This document shows, piece after piece, positions 52,380 through 64,000 of a stretch of 64,000 nucleotides of DNA. The notes under the pieces were generated by a model. The model was not told where the DNA came from, did no database searches, and was given only the letters and a program-made list of their open reading frames with translations. Source of the stretch: Lumbricus terrestris (taxonomy: Eukaryota > Annelida > Clitellata > Crassiclitellata > Lumbricidae). The DNA is taken from positions 8,999,991-9,063,990 of the forward strand of contig OX457053.1 of the NCBI GenBank assembly GCA_949752735.1. Reading direction: 5' to 3'. Each line of letters starts with the position of its first letter. The stretch's first letter is position 1. The position numbers and the translations under genes were made by a program.

Positions 52380-52975
52380 CTGATGGTCTGCTGGTGGTGG
52401 TGGCTAAGACGCCTGTTGAGGTATGGGACGCCGGTCTGTTGACGTTGGGGGCTTGATGTATTATGTGGGTGGGACGTCTGGACCTGTGGTTTGGGGATTT
52501 GACGTAAATGGGACATCTGTTGGAGGTCTGTGGATTGAGGTGTTGGAAATAATCAGCGTGTTTCATGTTGGTAGGTCTTGATGTAGTTAGGACACCTGAT
52601 AAGGTTGAGGTCTTGATGTATAAGTAAGACGTCTGTTGTGGTTTTGGGGCTTGATGTGGGGTAGGTATAGGGCGCCTGACGAGACTGGGGTTTGACACCT
52701 GTTTGAAGTTGGGAACTTGAGGTAGGTAGGACACCTTTTTGATGTTGGTGGTGGTGGTGGGGGAGGGGCTTGATGTAGGTAGGTGGGACATAATTATGCT
52801 GTAGTTAGGGACTTGATATATACTCTAGGCAGAGCACCTGTTGGGGCGTCATGTATAGGTTGGACGCCTTTTTGATGTTGGTAGCTTGGCGTAGGCCTAT
52901 AGGTATATGACGCTCGCCTGCTGAAGTTTGGGGCTTGATGTATATAGGCAGGCCTATAGACGACGCCGCCGTTTG
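52380..52975. repeat. Degenerate minisatellite (~40-45 bp unit)
   Basis: About 13-14 diverged units of the form GGGACRCCTGTTGAGGTTGG, GGGCTTGATGTAGGTA. A minus-strand open frame (52249-52791) reads the units as repeated (S/V)RRP...HQAP motifs; it looks like a by-product of the repeat. Confidence 0.75.
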
Positions 52976-52979
52976 AGGC

Positions 52980-53785
52980 TAAACCGATGGATTTGAGTCT
53001 CTGAGAATTGTTGAAGTATAGCTGGCGGGATGGTCAAGTCTCAATCCGCGTGGAGCTTTTGGTGTGCAGTGAAGACTTAAACTTGAAATGCAGAAATTCA
53101 AAACCGCGCATAAAAATTATACGTATACTTTCCCACGTTATTATATGCTTTAAATGCGGCCAAGCTCGTATACCGGGTCCTGGAAAGCGAATTATGTCTG
53201 CAGCGGTGTTACCAGGTGAACCTAGTCAGAGATGGAATTGATTATAGAGACGTGTGGTAAATCATACTTATGCGGATTTTTGGATTTCTGTTGGAAAAGT
53301 GGAAACAATTAAGGTCTATGAATAATTACAGTGACGTGGTGACGCAAATCTTACAGGCCTATCTTATACTCAAGTAGATTTTTGAGTTTCTGTTTTTCAC
53401 GTTGTTTACCTGTGAGATAATCAATGCGGTGTCGACTGGCTGCAATATTGTTTTGCCAATTGTTCCCGTCTTAGGGTCACACGACCTCAGCTTTTTTAAG
53501 GGAATATTTAGAACTGAACAATCGCTTGTTTCCCTTCTCCATGGGGTATTGCTCCCAATCTAATGAAAGTGATGGTTTTTAGAACTATTTCTGGCTGCAC
53601 AGAAGTGATTCTACAACTGCACACGTCCATTGAGAACCATTGCCATTAAGGGTGCGAAGTAGCATGGTGGTTGGCGAACTGTACATGTTGTCAGCGGAGA
53701 GTGCCAAGAGGAGGAGCGTTCAAAACCCTGAGAAGGACTGACATTTAATTCATGATATGCCGTAAGTTCCCATAGATACCACATA
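52980..53785. other. No gene recognised
   Basis: No conserved frame seen. Confidence 0.4.
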
Positions 53786-53789
53786 TGAA

Positions 53790-54030
53790 CCACAAGCTGA
53801 ACTCTTGACCCCTCTTCTCGAACTGCTACCATGCAGCGACGCTCTTTCCCAGTGGCTGGCCCTAGAACCTGGAATGGGCTCCCTGTTGCTCTCCGCCTGC
53901 AGGTGCCTAGAGGTCACACCACTATGTTTCTTTCTCGCTTAAAAACTGCCTTACTTAGCCGTTGTTAAACTGGGAGCGCTTCTGAGTAGAATACCTTGAA
54001 GGTGCGCTATATAAAAAGTCAATAATAATA
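53790..54030 (+). pseudogene. 5'-truncated LINE 3' end (C-terminus + tail)
   Basis: A frame with RRSFPVAGPRTWNGLPVALR ... FLSRLKTALLSRC-stop (TAA near 53966) is the usual C-terminus of CR1/L2-type LINE ORFs. It is followed at once by GGGAGCGCTTCTGAGTAG...AGGTGCGCTATATAAAA and (AAT)n. The tail is the same as in SINE family 2 and family 3, so this LINE group is the likely source of their mobility. Confidence 0.75.
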
Positions 54031-54494
54031 ATAATATGGGCCCTCCCCCTCTAGCCTGGCTAAATTCGGCTATTCTGAGCAGACTGCTGACTCCCACTCT
54101 GTTTACGCGGATGGTGTTTCCTGCACATCAATGACTTAGGATGAACATAATTGTAACTTAAATAACAGACTATTTTTATGACCTACAGCCCAACACATAG
54201 TATCACGCACGTGTGTGGTACCTGTTGTAAGTTTCCATGCGTGTAGTAACTAACTGTTCCTTTGGTTTGGTAGAAGGAAAAGTGCGTAGGTGGTGTACCA
54301 TTTCCAGTAAATATGCCGCAACAGCTGTAGGTTCCTTGGAAAAGTGGACCATGACATTATTAGAAGAAGCTGCACACAGACATGGGAACCACTGGTGTTC
54401 TGACCTGCACCTAATTAGAACTGGAATTGCTATATACGGATCAGTTTCCATAAGTCTCCATACCGCAGTTTTCGCCGTCTTCCTTAGATTTCTT

Positions 54495-54755
54495 TGATTT
54501 TCTACATGACTTTTCCATAAATTCCTTTGATCTTCTCCATGACTTTTCCTTAAATTCCTATGATTTTCTCCATGACTTTTCCTTAAATTCCGTTGATTTT
54601 CTCCATGACTTCTCCATAGATTCCTTTGAACTTCTCCATGACTTTCCCTTAAATTCCTTTCATCTTCTCCATGACTTTTCCTTAAATTCCTTTCATCTTT
54701 TCCATTACCTTTTCCTTAAACTCCTTTGATTTTCTCCATGACTTTATTTCGTCTT
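54495..54755. repeat. 33-bp minisatellite
   Basis: About eight copies of TTGATTTTCTCCATGACTTT-TCCTTAAATTCCT with minor substitutions. Confidence 0.92.
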
Positions 54756-54984
54756 GATATCTCTTCCAATTCTGTCGCACAGAGTCAAGCGAATAATTCC
54801 ACATCTATAGTATTTTATTAAATCACATTCGACATAAGTTCCCGGCTCTATGATCTTTTATCGTTTGCTTCAAATTCTCTCGATATCAAAACGCATTGCC
54901 CTTCTAACTTTTGTTAAATGATTTCAATCATAATTTAGCTTAGCACTGCTACAGGGGCTCTAGAGGGACTAAAACTTTAATTAA

Positions 54985-55036
54985 GACGCACATATACAAT
55001 CATACATGCGTACATACATGCATACATACACACACA

Positions 55037-55070
<34 letters not shown>

Positions 55071-55170
55071 CATACATACTTACATACATACATACATACA
55101 TACATACACACACAGATATACAGACGATGCATACATGCATACATACATACATACATACATACATACATAG

Positions 55171-55201
<31 letters not shown>

Positions 55202-55375
55202 CATACATACATACATACATACATACATACATACATAATTAGTACATACACGCATGTATACATTCATATATAATTATATATACATGCATGTATGCATACA
55301 TACATGTTCATACATACATGCATAAATGCATTCATGCACACATAATATATGCAATGTCATGTATGTATGTGTTTA
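54985..55375. repeat. (ATAC)n microsatellite
   Basis: ATAC/GCAT array with short interruptions, then TATGTATGT. Confidence 0.92.
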
Positions 55376-55849
55376 TGTATATACACGTGTTGGTTCACTG
55401 CTACAAGCATCAGTGAAGGTCTCATCGCCTCGTGTGTTTTTAAGCACAGCTGTTGACATTCTATACCTATTATAATTATTATATCCCTGTGTTACTTTTC
55501 TGTTACCCGGACAATTTGTTCACCTCGTAAAGCGTTCACCTTTTATCTGAGTTATGGACAGCCGAGAGCATAACATTCATTGATTGTTTTGAAGAGGTTT
55601 TCAGCAGGAAAAGTGGCTTAAGGTCGTTTTCGACGAGGTGCAAAGACCAGGTTGCCCACACGGTTTTAGGAAGTGAGGGTGTGAGCGAGTGAGAGTGAGC
55701 GAGATAGAGTTGGAGAAATTTAAAAAAAATTATTATTATCATTACTCTTTTTCCGAAGTATCAAAGATCCAAGAGGATTCATAAAGATTATGTTGGGAGT
55801 AAAATGTGTTTCCCGATAAATCAGACCTTATCCAATGCAGGTTTCACAA

Positions 55850-55975
55850 TCATCTTATTATTACTACTATTGCTATTACTATTACTATTACTATCTACTA
55901 CTACTACTACTGCTACTACTACTACTACGTATACTTCTACTACTTCTACTGCTACTACTAGGCCCTACTACTATA
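55850..55975. repeat. (TAC/TAT)n triplet array
   Basis: TATTAC and TACTAC units with ACTTC variants. Confidence 0.85.
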
Positions 55976-56049
55976 ACAATACCAGCTGTTATTTTCTTGG
56001 AGGAAGAAATTAATTTGATCTCTAAAACACTGAAGAAAATCGCAGATCG

Positions 56050-56323
<274 letters not shown>

Positions 56324-56884
56324 TAGCCGCAGCAGCAGCTCCACCACCTCCACTACCACCACCACCCCCACCGCCGCCGCCACCACCACCACCACCATCA
56401 TCATCACCACCACCACCATCATCATCATATGATCATCAATCATCATCATCGTCGTCGTCGTCGTCGTCGGTACAATTAATATTATTATCATCGTTGCCAG
56501 TGTTATTTTTTTGTTGGGTCTTTCGCATGAACTATAAGCTTATATTCGCCGCGTGTAACCACTCATAATAATCGCCCTCATCAACAGTTTCTAATGGAAC
56601 CGCTGCAAAAACTTGCTGACCCCTTCTCCCGTTTCAGACGAAAAGTCAGGCCAGTGCTGACAAGGGCAGACGGTCACGTGGTTTCTTGTATAGGGAGGTA
56701 TAATAGGTCTGTTCTGGTTTTCATAATAGTCCGACGACAAGATATGACGACAACAAGGTGTTTCTGGTGAACACTAATTGACGTGACCAGCGCAATTTTG
56801 TCTGGTGACCGAGTGCTTAGGCTACAGCTCAAAAGCAAGAATAATTTTTGAATGATTGTAAAAGACGACGAATATCGTAGCGTG

Positions 56885-56995
56885 TCTGGACATTTATAAG
56901 GCGCCTTTCGCATTACGGACTACTCAGAGGCACTCTCAGTGCAGAACCACCCAGTGGAAAGAGAAAAGTCTTCAGGCAACGAGTGGAAGAATCAA
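56885..56995 (-). repeat. LINE/SINE tail fragment
   Basis: CATTTATAAGGCGCCTTTCG and ACTACTCAGAGGCACTCTCA, an inverse tail. Confidence 0.65.
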
Positions 56996-57064
56996 AGACT
57001 CCAGATTCGGATTGAAACAACTCATAAACTTCGACTCTAAATATTTCCTGACGTACCCTAACCG

Positions 57065-57224
57065 CTGTCAGTGTCTTCTCGGAGTTTCACGCCGAAGCGC
57101 ATGAGCAATTGCGAGTGAAGGATCTTCTTAAGGTCCCTCCCTACGCGGTCGGTTTGAGGTGGATTCGAACCTGCAGCCCTTCGCCTGCAAGGCAACGAAC
57201 ATACCCACTACACCACCGCGCCCC
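57065..57224 (-). repeat. SINE family 2, tail-less copy
   Basis: On the minus strand the copy reads GGGGCGCGGTGGTGTAGTGG, GGTTCGAATCCACCTCAAAC and the body to CTCCGAGAAG. The 3' tail is missing. Confidence 0.88.
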
Positions 57225-57299
57225 ACGACCATGAATCTGCAACGCATCATGAAGAGAAGGTTTTCAGAGGCGCCCTTCGTTTCAGAGCATAATATGCTG

Positions 57300-57365
57300 T
57301 TTATATATAATGTATATATATATATGCATATATTATATGCTTAGGCTATATATATATATAAACAA
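57300..57365. repeat. (AT)n-rich microsatellite
   Basis: TATATATA runs interrupted by ATGCATATATTATATGC. Confidence 0.8.
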
Positions 57366-57771
57366 TATAATGTTAAAGTTCACATAGAGGAAACGTTTAT
57401 CGGCATTGCGCTCAGAAAGCTGGAAATGTCACACAGCTGGCCGACGGATTACCATCTTAAGTTTATCTTAAGTTTATCTAATGATGTTGTCATGAGATAA
57501 GGAGAGACATTTTGGGAGCTACAACTGACTATGGCGCTCACCTTCAGACTTTTCAGAGTCGCCGAGACGGAGGGGAAATGGCCAGAGGCCCTGCGACTTT
57601 TAGGGTCCTAGAACCTTTACACGGCTAGGTAGTTGTGTATAGAAAAGTATATTATGCCTTTTAAAATAATATAACATTTGAGATATAATTAACTGCAATG
57701 AGTTCAAACTTTAAGTTATCGGCAGAGTAAAATTGTATTTTTTTAATAAATATAAAATTGTAAATCGTTCC

Positions 57772-57897
57772 ATGCACCTTTGCCACGTCAATTTGTTTCT
57801 AGAAATGTGTTTCTCATTAAAGCCTTAAAATTGTATGCACCTTTGCCACGTCAATTTGTTTCTAGAAATGTGTTTCTTATTAAAGCCTTAAGATTGT
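57772..57897. repeat. 63-bp tandem duplication
   Basis: Two head-to-tail copies starting ATGCACCTTTGCCACGTCAA, each ending with ATTAAAGCCTTAA; only two or three differences, so recent. Confidence 0.95.
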
Positions 57898-57899
57898 TT

Positions 57900-58900
57900 A
57901 GGGGTCCGTAACGGCTCTGCCAATGGGCCCGGAATAAGTTCCCTCGTCAACCCTGCCCGCCTTGCAACCCACAGAGTATGAGAGTAGGATATAGCAGGGT
58001 GAGAACTGCCGGGGGGTTTAGGGTGTTTCAACTCCTTAGTCTTTCTTAGGGCCCCGTAGCAAAGTCTGTTATCACACCCCAATTCTATGGGGATCGTAGT
58101 CCAACAGCCGTTATTTTTCCACGATTCTCACACTGGGCTATATCGAAAACTATAAGCGCTGACACCAGCAGCTCATTCGCTTAGGCGCTTAGGTCTGTTT
58201 GCTAATGAACGGCCTATGTATTGAACGCAGCTACGTTCAAAACAATTAGGCCTATACCTATAGGGTTGTAATTACAGTAATTACTAAAAGCATCCGAACT
58301 CTGTAGCCTTGCAGCATTTTCCAAGTGTTTGATGACATTGAACGAATGTGACAAGACACATTAACTAGGTCTACATCTTGAGGCTATCAAGGTCTTTAAT
58401 TACCGTCACACTTACGTTTAGGCCTATAGCCTATTATAGCTATAATAGCCTCTTTAAATTATTGAGAAGCCAAAATACATGCGAACGTTCAAAGCACCTG
58501 CTTTTTAAAATGTAGCATATATCGTTCTACTTTTCGACCGAGGAATCATTTTTCCATTTAAGAAAGATGACTTTTATACCTGAAGCGGTCAGATAAGGCT
58601 CTAATTATCATGGTCACAATTAAGTAGGCCTATATAGATCTTCATATAAAATCAGAATTGCTCAGAGCGGTAGGCCAACAACCTAACAACGCATTCCTTG
58701 TGCTCATGAGCACCATCACTATGCATAAACTATATTCAGCCTAGAGCATTTCAAGATTAAGCAGCGGAGACTTCAAAACGAAACAGTTTCGTATAAGCTT
58801 ATAGTCAGTGTGTTTTACGGCTCATTGTAGATGGGATTCACACAACTTTTTAAGACTCGCCTTTCTCTTCTACTCTTTCCAGGATGATAATTTCAGGGTC
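57900..58900. other. No gene recognised; TAGGCCTA-rich
   Basis: Unique-looking sequence with several TAGGCCTA-type octamers (58247, 58420, 58625). Confidence 0.45.
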
Positions 58901-58909
58901 AGACTGTTT

Positions 58910-59035
58910 GATCAATCAATCAATCAACAATCAATCAGTCAATCAATCAATCAATTAGTCAATCAAGCTGTCAGTCAATCAGTCAGCTAATCAGCTAATC
59001 AGTCAATCAATCAACCAATCGACCAATCAGATCTT
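58910..59035. repeat. (AATC)n microsatellite
   Basis: CAATCAATC with AGTC and AACAATC variants. Confidence 0.92.
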
Positions 59036-59145
59036 TTATGATCCGTGTGGAGTTGGGGTGTTAAAAGAGACTTCACCATATTCCATAAGAAAGATTAGAG
59101 GGATTGATCGAACTCCTCAAAACCCGGCAATTCTCACCCTAAAAA

Positions 59146-59353
59146 CAGTGGCGGCGCTCGGATTTCAGTTTGGTGGGCTGAAGCCTCGCGGCGGAAATTT
59201 CCCATTTTCATCCGCCGAAATCTCTGACGACCTTTTTTTAGTCGTTGGCCGAAAATCGTGGATATTTCATTGTAAAAAATCGGATGGCCCTTTTTTAGGG
59301 GACAGCCTCTTATAGGGGGCTTAGCCCTCTAGCCCCCCCTTGCGCCGCCAATG
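59146..59353. mobile_element. hAT-like non-autonomous element, near-perfect TSD
   Basis: Left TIR CAGTGGCGGCGCTCGG, right TIR TGCGCCGCCAATG. Flanks CCTAAAAA and CCTATAAA differ at one base of eight. 208 bp with CTGACGACCTTTTTTTAGTC. Confidence 0.82.
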
Positions 59354-59359
59354 CCTATA

Positions 59360-60020
59360 AAGCTTACCCACAGTCTATAGCTACATTTATATCCTGCCTG
59401 ATTGAACTAACCTCACTGAAAATTGACCTCTGGCTGCAGCTCATTACTTTCGTAAATGATGTTAATGACAATAAAACACGCTTACTAAGCGCCAACATTT
59501 TGTTATAATAACTAAACGTGTTGACACCTAGTAAAATTGTGAGTGAAGCACACATTGACCATCTCATCTCGTAGGCAATTCGCTAAAGTCATTTATAAAA
59601 CATTTTATTTTAGCATAGGCTACGTGATATAGGAAAAATCCCTACACCGAGAGAAACTATTCTCTGGAGTCTAGACTGTTTATCCCAATAGAAATTAGTC
59701 TGCTGGGAAAGGCAGAGAGGAATATTTCGTAAAGAAAATTAAGAGGATTGTTTGGGTGATGAGTTGGTGTGGAAATTTAGGGTGGAAAGATCTTGGCTTA
59801 ATACGATGAGTTGGCGTATACGTAAGAACCAAGACCCGGTTGACGTCATCGGTTTAAGTGCGACTATGAGGAAAAGGCGCTACAGCAGATGATTCAGTCA
59901 AGGAGTGAAAGGATGTTGGTTTGCATTGTTTTGGATTGTATGGATGTCCCCGGACAATTACATCACCTGGAGAGATGGGAGAAATAGTTCCTGGATCAGT
60001 CACCAACTCCCCGCGGTTTG
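59360..60020. other. No gene recognised
   Basis: AT-rich non-coding sequence; a (CA)n/(CG)n run follows at 60038-60088. Confidence 0.45.
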
Positions 60021-60177
60021 TTATTGTAACTACAAACACACATGCACACGCACACACACACGCGCGCGCACACACAAACAAACAAACACAGCCTATAATA
60101 TGCCGACCAAATATCGGTTAGAAATTTATTATTATTATGCGGTGAACATTATGAACTGTTGAATGAAACTTGGCGAT

Positions 60178-60335
60178 CCCACACTTTCCACTCTCACCCT
60201 TTCCACTCTATATACCATTCATTCCACTCTAGCACTTTTCCACTCTACCATTCTTTCCACTCTACCACCTTTACACTCTACCATTCTTTCCACTCTACCA
60301 CCTTTCCACTCTACCATTCTTTCCACTCTTCCACT
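60178..60335. repeat. ~20-bp minisatellite (TTCCACTCTACCATTCTTTC)
   Basis: About eight units of TTCCACTCTACCA(C/T) alternating with CTTT/TTCTTT spacers. Confidence 0.85.
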
Positions 60336-60589
60336 CGATGGTATACACGGAAGCAGCTGTTCTTCGCGCATTTAGGCCATTTATTGGGCCAGACTTATGG
60401 AACAGCTGGCTCATGCATTCCATTAAAAATAGGACCAGGTCTTGTTTTCCACCAGACAATTCAGGAAAATTTCACATGTTTCCTTACGTCGCATCTGTTC
60501 GTTCGCGTAAGAGATTCAGATCCCTGTGTAGTTTGTAAAAGGCGCAATAGCAATTATGACTGAACGCATAGGCCATACGCGCATATATA

Positions 60590-60639
60590 TGTCGTCGTCG
60601 TCAGCATCATCATCATCATTATCATCATCATCATCGTCG

Positions 60640-60678
<39 letters not shown>

Positions 60679-60699
60679 ATATCACCATCATCGTCGTCG

Positions 60700-60759
<60 letters not shown>

Positions 60760-60800
60760 ATATCATCGTCGTCGTCGTTATCGTCATCTTCGTCATCATA
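60590..60800. repeat. (ATC)n/(GTC)n triplet array
   Basis: About 70 triplets, mostly ATC with GTC and AAT interruptions. It lies just outside the left end of the 60850 element. Confidence 0.92.
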
Positions 60801-60849
60801 ATTTTCATCGCCATCGTCGTCGCCACACCACCACCACCACCACCTTCGC

Positions 60850-62091
60850 CAGGGCCTACTACGCCATGGGGGATGGAAGCAGACTGCTTCCAATTTGGGC
60901 CAGGGGGGGAAAGGTTTCCCCCCCCTAATGATAAAGTTGAGTATAGAAGATTTCCTCCTGAACATTTTCCCCCGGTATTCCCCATGGCATCTGTCATGCT
61001 CTCTCTCACAACTCATAATTCGGCCTAATTACATTAATTGTTAACATTTTGTTAAAGTATAAATTATTGTATCTACTGAAACTGCATTGGTTTTATAATA
61101 TAGGTCTCAAATAAAATGAACGATATTTTAAGAATAAATTTTAGCGATATGAGGCAAAGAAGCAACAGTAAATTAGTAGCCTACTTTTGTTTATAGCAAA
61201 GGTTTTTAGTCTGTTTAAGTAAACATTAATCAAGCAATAAAAGCTTGGTTGCTCAACAATTTAAGTTCGAAATCAAATAAAGCAAATGGCTTAGATCTAT
61301 AAATTCCTCCCTCAAACATTAAAGCGCTATTGAAGTCTGTACAAATGCAAATTGCTTACACTTTTGTAGCCTACATTTGAGGGAAATACATTTGTTCGAG
61401 GGAATTGTCCTATTGAAACGCTCTGGTGGAATCCAGACAGGAAATTACGGGGAGTGGTCCTGGGAAATGTCCATGGGATCTGTCTGGATCAGAAAATGGA
61501 TGTTGCTGAGTATTGTACAACTGACAGTAGACTACTCAATTTGATATACCAAAAGAAATTGATATTTTACTGAATGCTGGACTTTTTCAAACTTCACAGG
61601 ACTACTACAGTGTTTAACGCATTGCTAACCCATAATGGGAAATTTTCGAATGTTACCATTATATTGTGCAAATTTAAACAAATTAAATCATGGGGAGGCG
61701 ATATTTTATGATATCCTAAACCATGTGTCTGAGCATTAATTCACGAGCAATTTTGTGAAGATGATAGCTTTAAGAGGTACAATTACAGCGTGCAAATCCA
61801 AAAAAGTGAAATTGTCATGACTTTATCGTTCATAAACAGCTAGCAAACAGGGAGCCTAAAACATGCGCTCTAGTCTATGACAACAGCTAAAAATGCGTTG
61901 GCTTCTGGGGCTCCGCCCCAGACCCCGCTGGGGAGCTCACGACGCTCCCCCAGGGCCCAGACCCCCTAGTCGCTATGGACTTCGTGCCTTCGGCACTCGC
62001 AACTTCGCGCCTTCGACGCTTGCGATATAGACAAAAAGTTTCTGTTAGGGGGGGAATGCTTCCACCTCTCAGGGGGGGATAGTAGGCCCTG
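60850..62091. mobile_element. hAT-like non-autonomous element, TSD ACCTTCGC (1242 bp)
   Basis: Left end CAGGGCCTACTA and right end TAGTAGGCCCTG are perfect 12-bp inverted repeats. Exact 8-bp duplication ACCTTCGC at 60842-60849 and 62092-62099. Subterminal GGAAGCAGACTGCTTCC palindrome near the left end; AT-rich core without ORF; GC-rich right part with GGGGCTCCGCCCCAGACCCC. The largest of its type in the window. Confidence 0.9.
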
Positions 62092-62281
62092 ACCTTCGCA
62101 TCTCAGCAACTTCTGAGAATTGACCGGCATGTCATTCTACCGTTTCTCCCTCTACACGTACATTCCATCCGAACAACTTCCCGTTCCTAACAACCTCCCA
62201 GTAACGTCATTCAAGAGGCTGTTCTAGAATTCCACCACCGGCGGCCATATCTCTTAGTCCTCATTCACCCCAAATCGGACG

Positions 62282-62500
62282 TCACCCTTCATGCTCTAAC
62301 AACCGATCAACTCCACAGACAGTGAGTATGTTACGTTCTCTGTTTTCTTGCGTTTGATTCAGCCGACTTTCATGAGGTAGAGACTGCAACGGAGACTGAA
62401 GAGGAAGAAGACTGCGAACTTCATCCAGCGGAATGAATTCAGTTCGCCAGGCACCAAACGTCAAGGTTACGACGGTGACGCAGAAAAGTCTCGAGTATGA
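62282..62500 (-). other. Possible orphan coding exon
   Basis: A minus-strand frame reads TFGAWRTEFIPLDEVRSLLP and continues ...NILTVCGVDRLLEHEG-stop, with non-repetitive, protein-like composition. No homologue is recognised and no clear acceptor is seen upstream, so this is a weak candidate. Confidence 0.2.
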
Positions 62501-62511
62501 AGGTCAGTGAT

Positions 62512-62715
62512 GCATTCATTCATTAATTCATTCGTTCATTCATTCATTCATTCATTTGTTAGTTCATTCGTTCATTCATTTGTTCGTTCATTCATTCGTT
62601 CATTCATTCGTTCAGTCAGTCATTCATTCATTCATTCATTCATTCATTCATTCAATCAATCATTCATTCAGTCGTTCGCCCGTTCCGTTCGTTCGTTCAT
62701 TCATTCATTCAATGA
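62512..62715. repeat. (ATTC)n microsatellite
   Basis: ATTC/GTTC array contiguous with the next element. Confidence 0.92.
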
Positions 62716-62945
62716 ATTTCTATGGCGATTCTTCATAGAGGACTACTCAGAGGTGCTCCCAGCCACAGCATGGCCAAATATGTGGGGTAGAGAATTTCCA
62801 CTCATCCCCAGGATCCATATACGAACCTGGTCTAACATACTTTAACCCCTCCACTGTCTTAGGATGAGATAGAGAGGAATACCTGAGCCTAAGAAGGAGT
62901 TCTAGAAAGGGAGCAGAGCGTTAAGGGGAGGCCATTCCAGGCACA
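62716..62945 (-). repeat. Family 3 element
   Basis: ACTACTCAGAGGTGCTCCCA, CACAGCATGGCCAAATATG and the body GGGAGCAGAGCGTTAAGGGG, AGGCCATTCCAGG, closest to the 37077 copy. Confidence 0.75.
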
Positions 62946-63534
62946 TACATACATACATGCATACATACAATGCGTGCATACATGTAGCTACATGATACAT
63001 CATGCATACATACGAGCATACATGCATATACATGTATGCTTCGACATTTGTGTAGTTTCTTTCCATGGCCCTAGAAAGGCTCTCGATCAAATGTCTGACA
63101 CTCAAAGAAGTTACCAGAAGTTTCGAGGATTCCTAGAAAATCTCTTTGATATGCTTCATCAAGTGTTGGATATCAGAAGTCATAAGTGATGTCTGATTTA
63201 TCTGCTGTTAATGATGATGCCTTGCAGACTCCAAACTGTTGAGCGTGCAGGAAGTGAAACGTAGGGAAATAGCGAATTTCTTTTCCGATACTGTTGTCCC
63301 TATATTAGCCCTATACGTCTGCAATCTGCGAAACGTTTTTGCTTAAGTCGTTGCAACCGTTTTTGCAAAAACAGTGAAAACTTACTTGCTATGTAACTGT
63401 TATCATTTGCAGTTACAATTGACGCTGCACAGGACTTTGGAAGATTCTGCTTACGCCACATAAATTTCTTAAATATAATTACAAGAATTACCATTTCAAG
63501 AATTAAAATTTCAACTAGAAGAATTAATTTATAG

Positions 63535-63895
63535 GCCTATTACAACTAAAGGAATTGCGAATAAAAGAATTACAGGAGTCACAGTTGCAAGAATTACAAT
63601 TGCAAGAAGTGCAGTTACAAGCATTGCAATTACAATATTATAATTGCAACGATTACAATTAGAAGAATTACAATTACAAGAATTGCAATTACACGAATTA
63701 CAAGTAGGCCTATAAGCATTGCAATGGCAAGCATTGCAACTACAGAAGAATTCCGATTATAATAATTAGCCTACAACTGAGAGAACTAACATTATGGGAA
63801 TTGCAATTACAAGATCTACAATTGCAAGACTTGCAAATTACGAGAATTACAATTACAAGAACTTCAGTAACAAGAATCACATTGCAATTACATTC
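63535..63895. repeat. Degenerate AATTGCAAGAATTAC repeat
   Basis: About 25 units of 12-15 bp built from TTACAA and AAGAATT, diverged but regular; the array ends near 63895. Confidence 0.75.
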
Positions 63896-64000
63896 ACGAC
63901 AACAAAAATGCACTTCAGGTGTCATTGCTAATTGCAATGAGTTTTCTTCCGTAGATCATAATTTCACATTTCTATAGCGCCATTTTATGCTCTTCGACAT

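Noticed and set aside
60159..60563. Frame with FHSTTFPLYHSFHS repeats and a PFIGPDLWNSW-like segment
   Set aside because: First half is minisatellite. The second resembles a LINE C-terminus only over about ten residues, too weak to call.

Overview
The window is animal DNA. It has split genes with GT-AG introns, tRNA-derived SINEs, non-LTR retrotransposons, small TIR transposons and abundant microsatellites. The proteins (a core-1 galactosyltransferase, BBS12, a 5-HT1-like receptor), the repeat style and an over-represented octamer TAGGCCTA suggest a marine invertebrate deuterostome, perhaps an echinoderm or hemichordate. That assignment is inference; no species marker is present.

Three host genes are supported. 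(1) C1GALT1-like, + strand, three coding exons at 3864-4116, 5140-5816 and 8663-9142 (469 aa), a Golgi type II enzyme of mucin-type O-glycosylation. (2) A single-exon biogenic-amine GPCR of 5-HT1 type, - strand, 18119-19549 (476 aa). (3) BBS12, - strand, rebuilt here as eleven coding exons between 44125 and 33992. All phases agree and give a 2904-nt CDS (967 aa). BBS12 is a chaperonin-like protein needed for BBSome assembly and cilia. The three genes are functionally unrelated.

Most of the rest is mobile or repetitive. A LINE with an intact endonuclease/RT frame lies at 24645-27974. A 5'-truncated element with a restriction-like endonuclease C-terminus lies at 9602-10745 (-), an RTE-like relic at 31900-32440, and a LINE 3' end at 53790-54030 whose tail matches the local SINE tail. 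At least seven hAT-like non-autonomous elements have exact or near-exact 8-bp target duplications (6282, 11411, 12090, 12521, 14273, 37759, 60850; a near match at 59146). A TA-flanked 966-bp TIR element sits at 49978-50943 and a TTAA-flanked piggyBac-like element at 45214-46182. Microsatellites and minisatellites fill the remaining gaps.

The most unusual signal is in BBS12. The 5' splice site of exon 4 is the first unit of a 13-copy, 17-bp tandem repeat (41972-42192). It places nine more exact copies of the same donor motif in a row at the start of intron 4.
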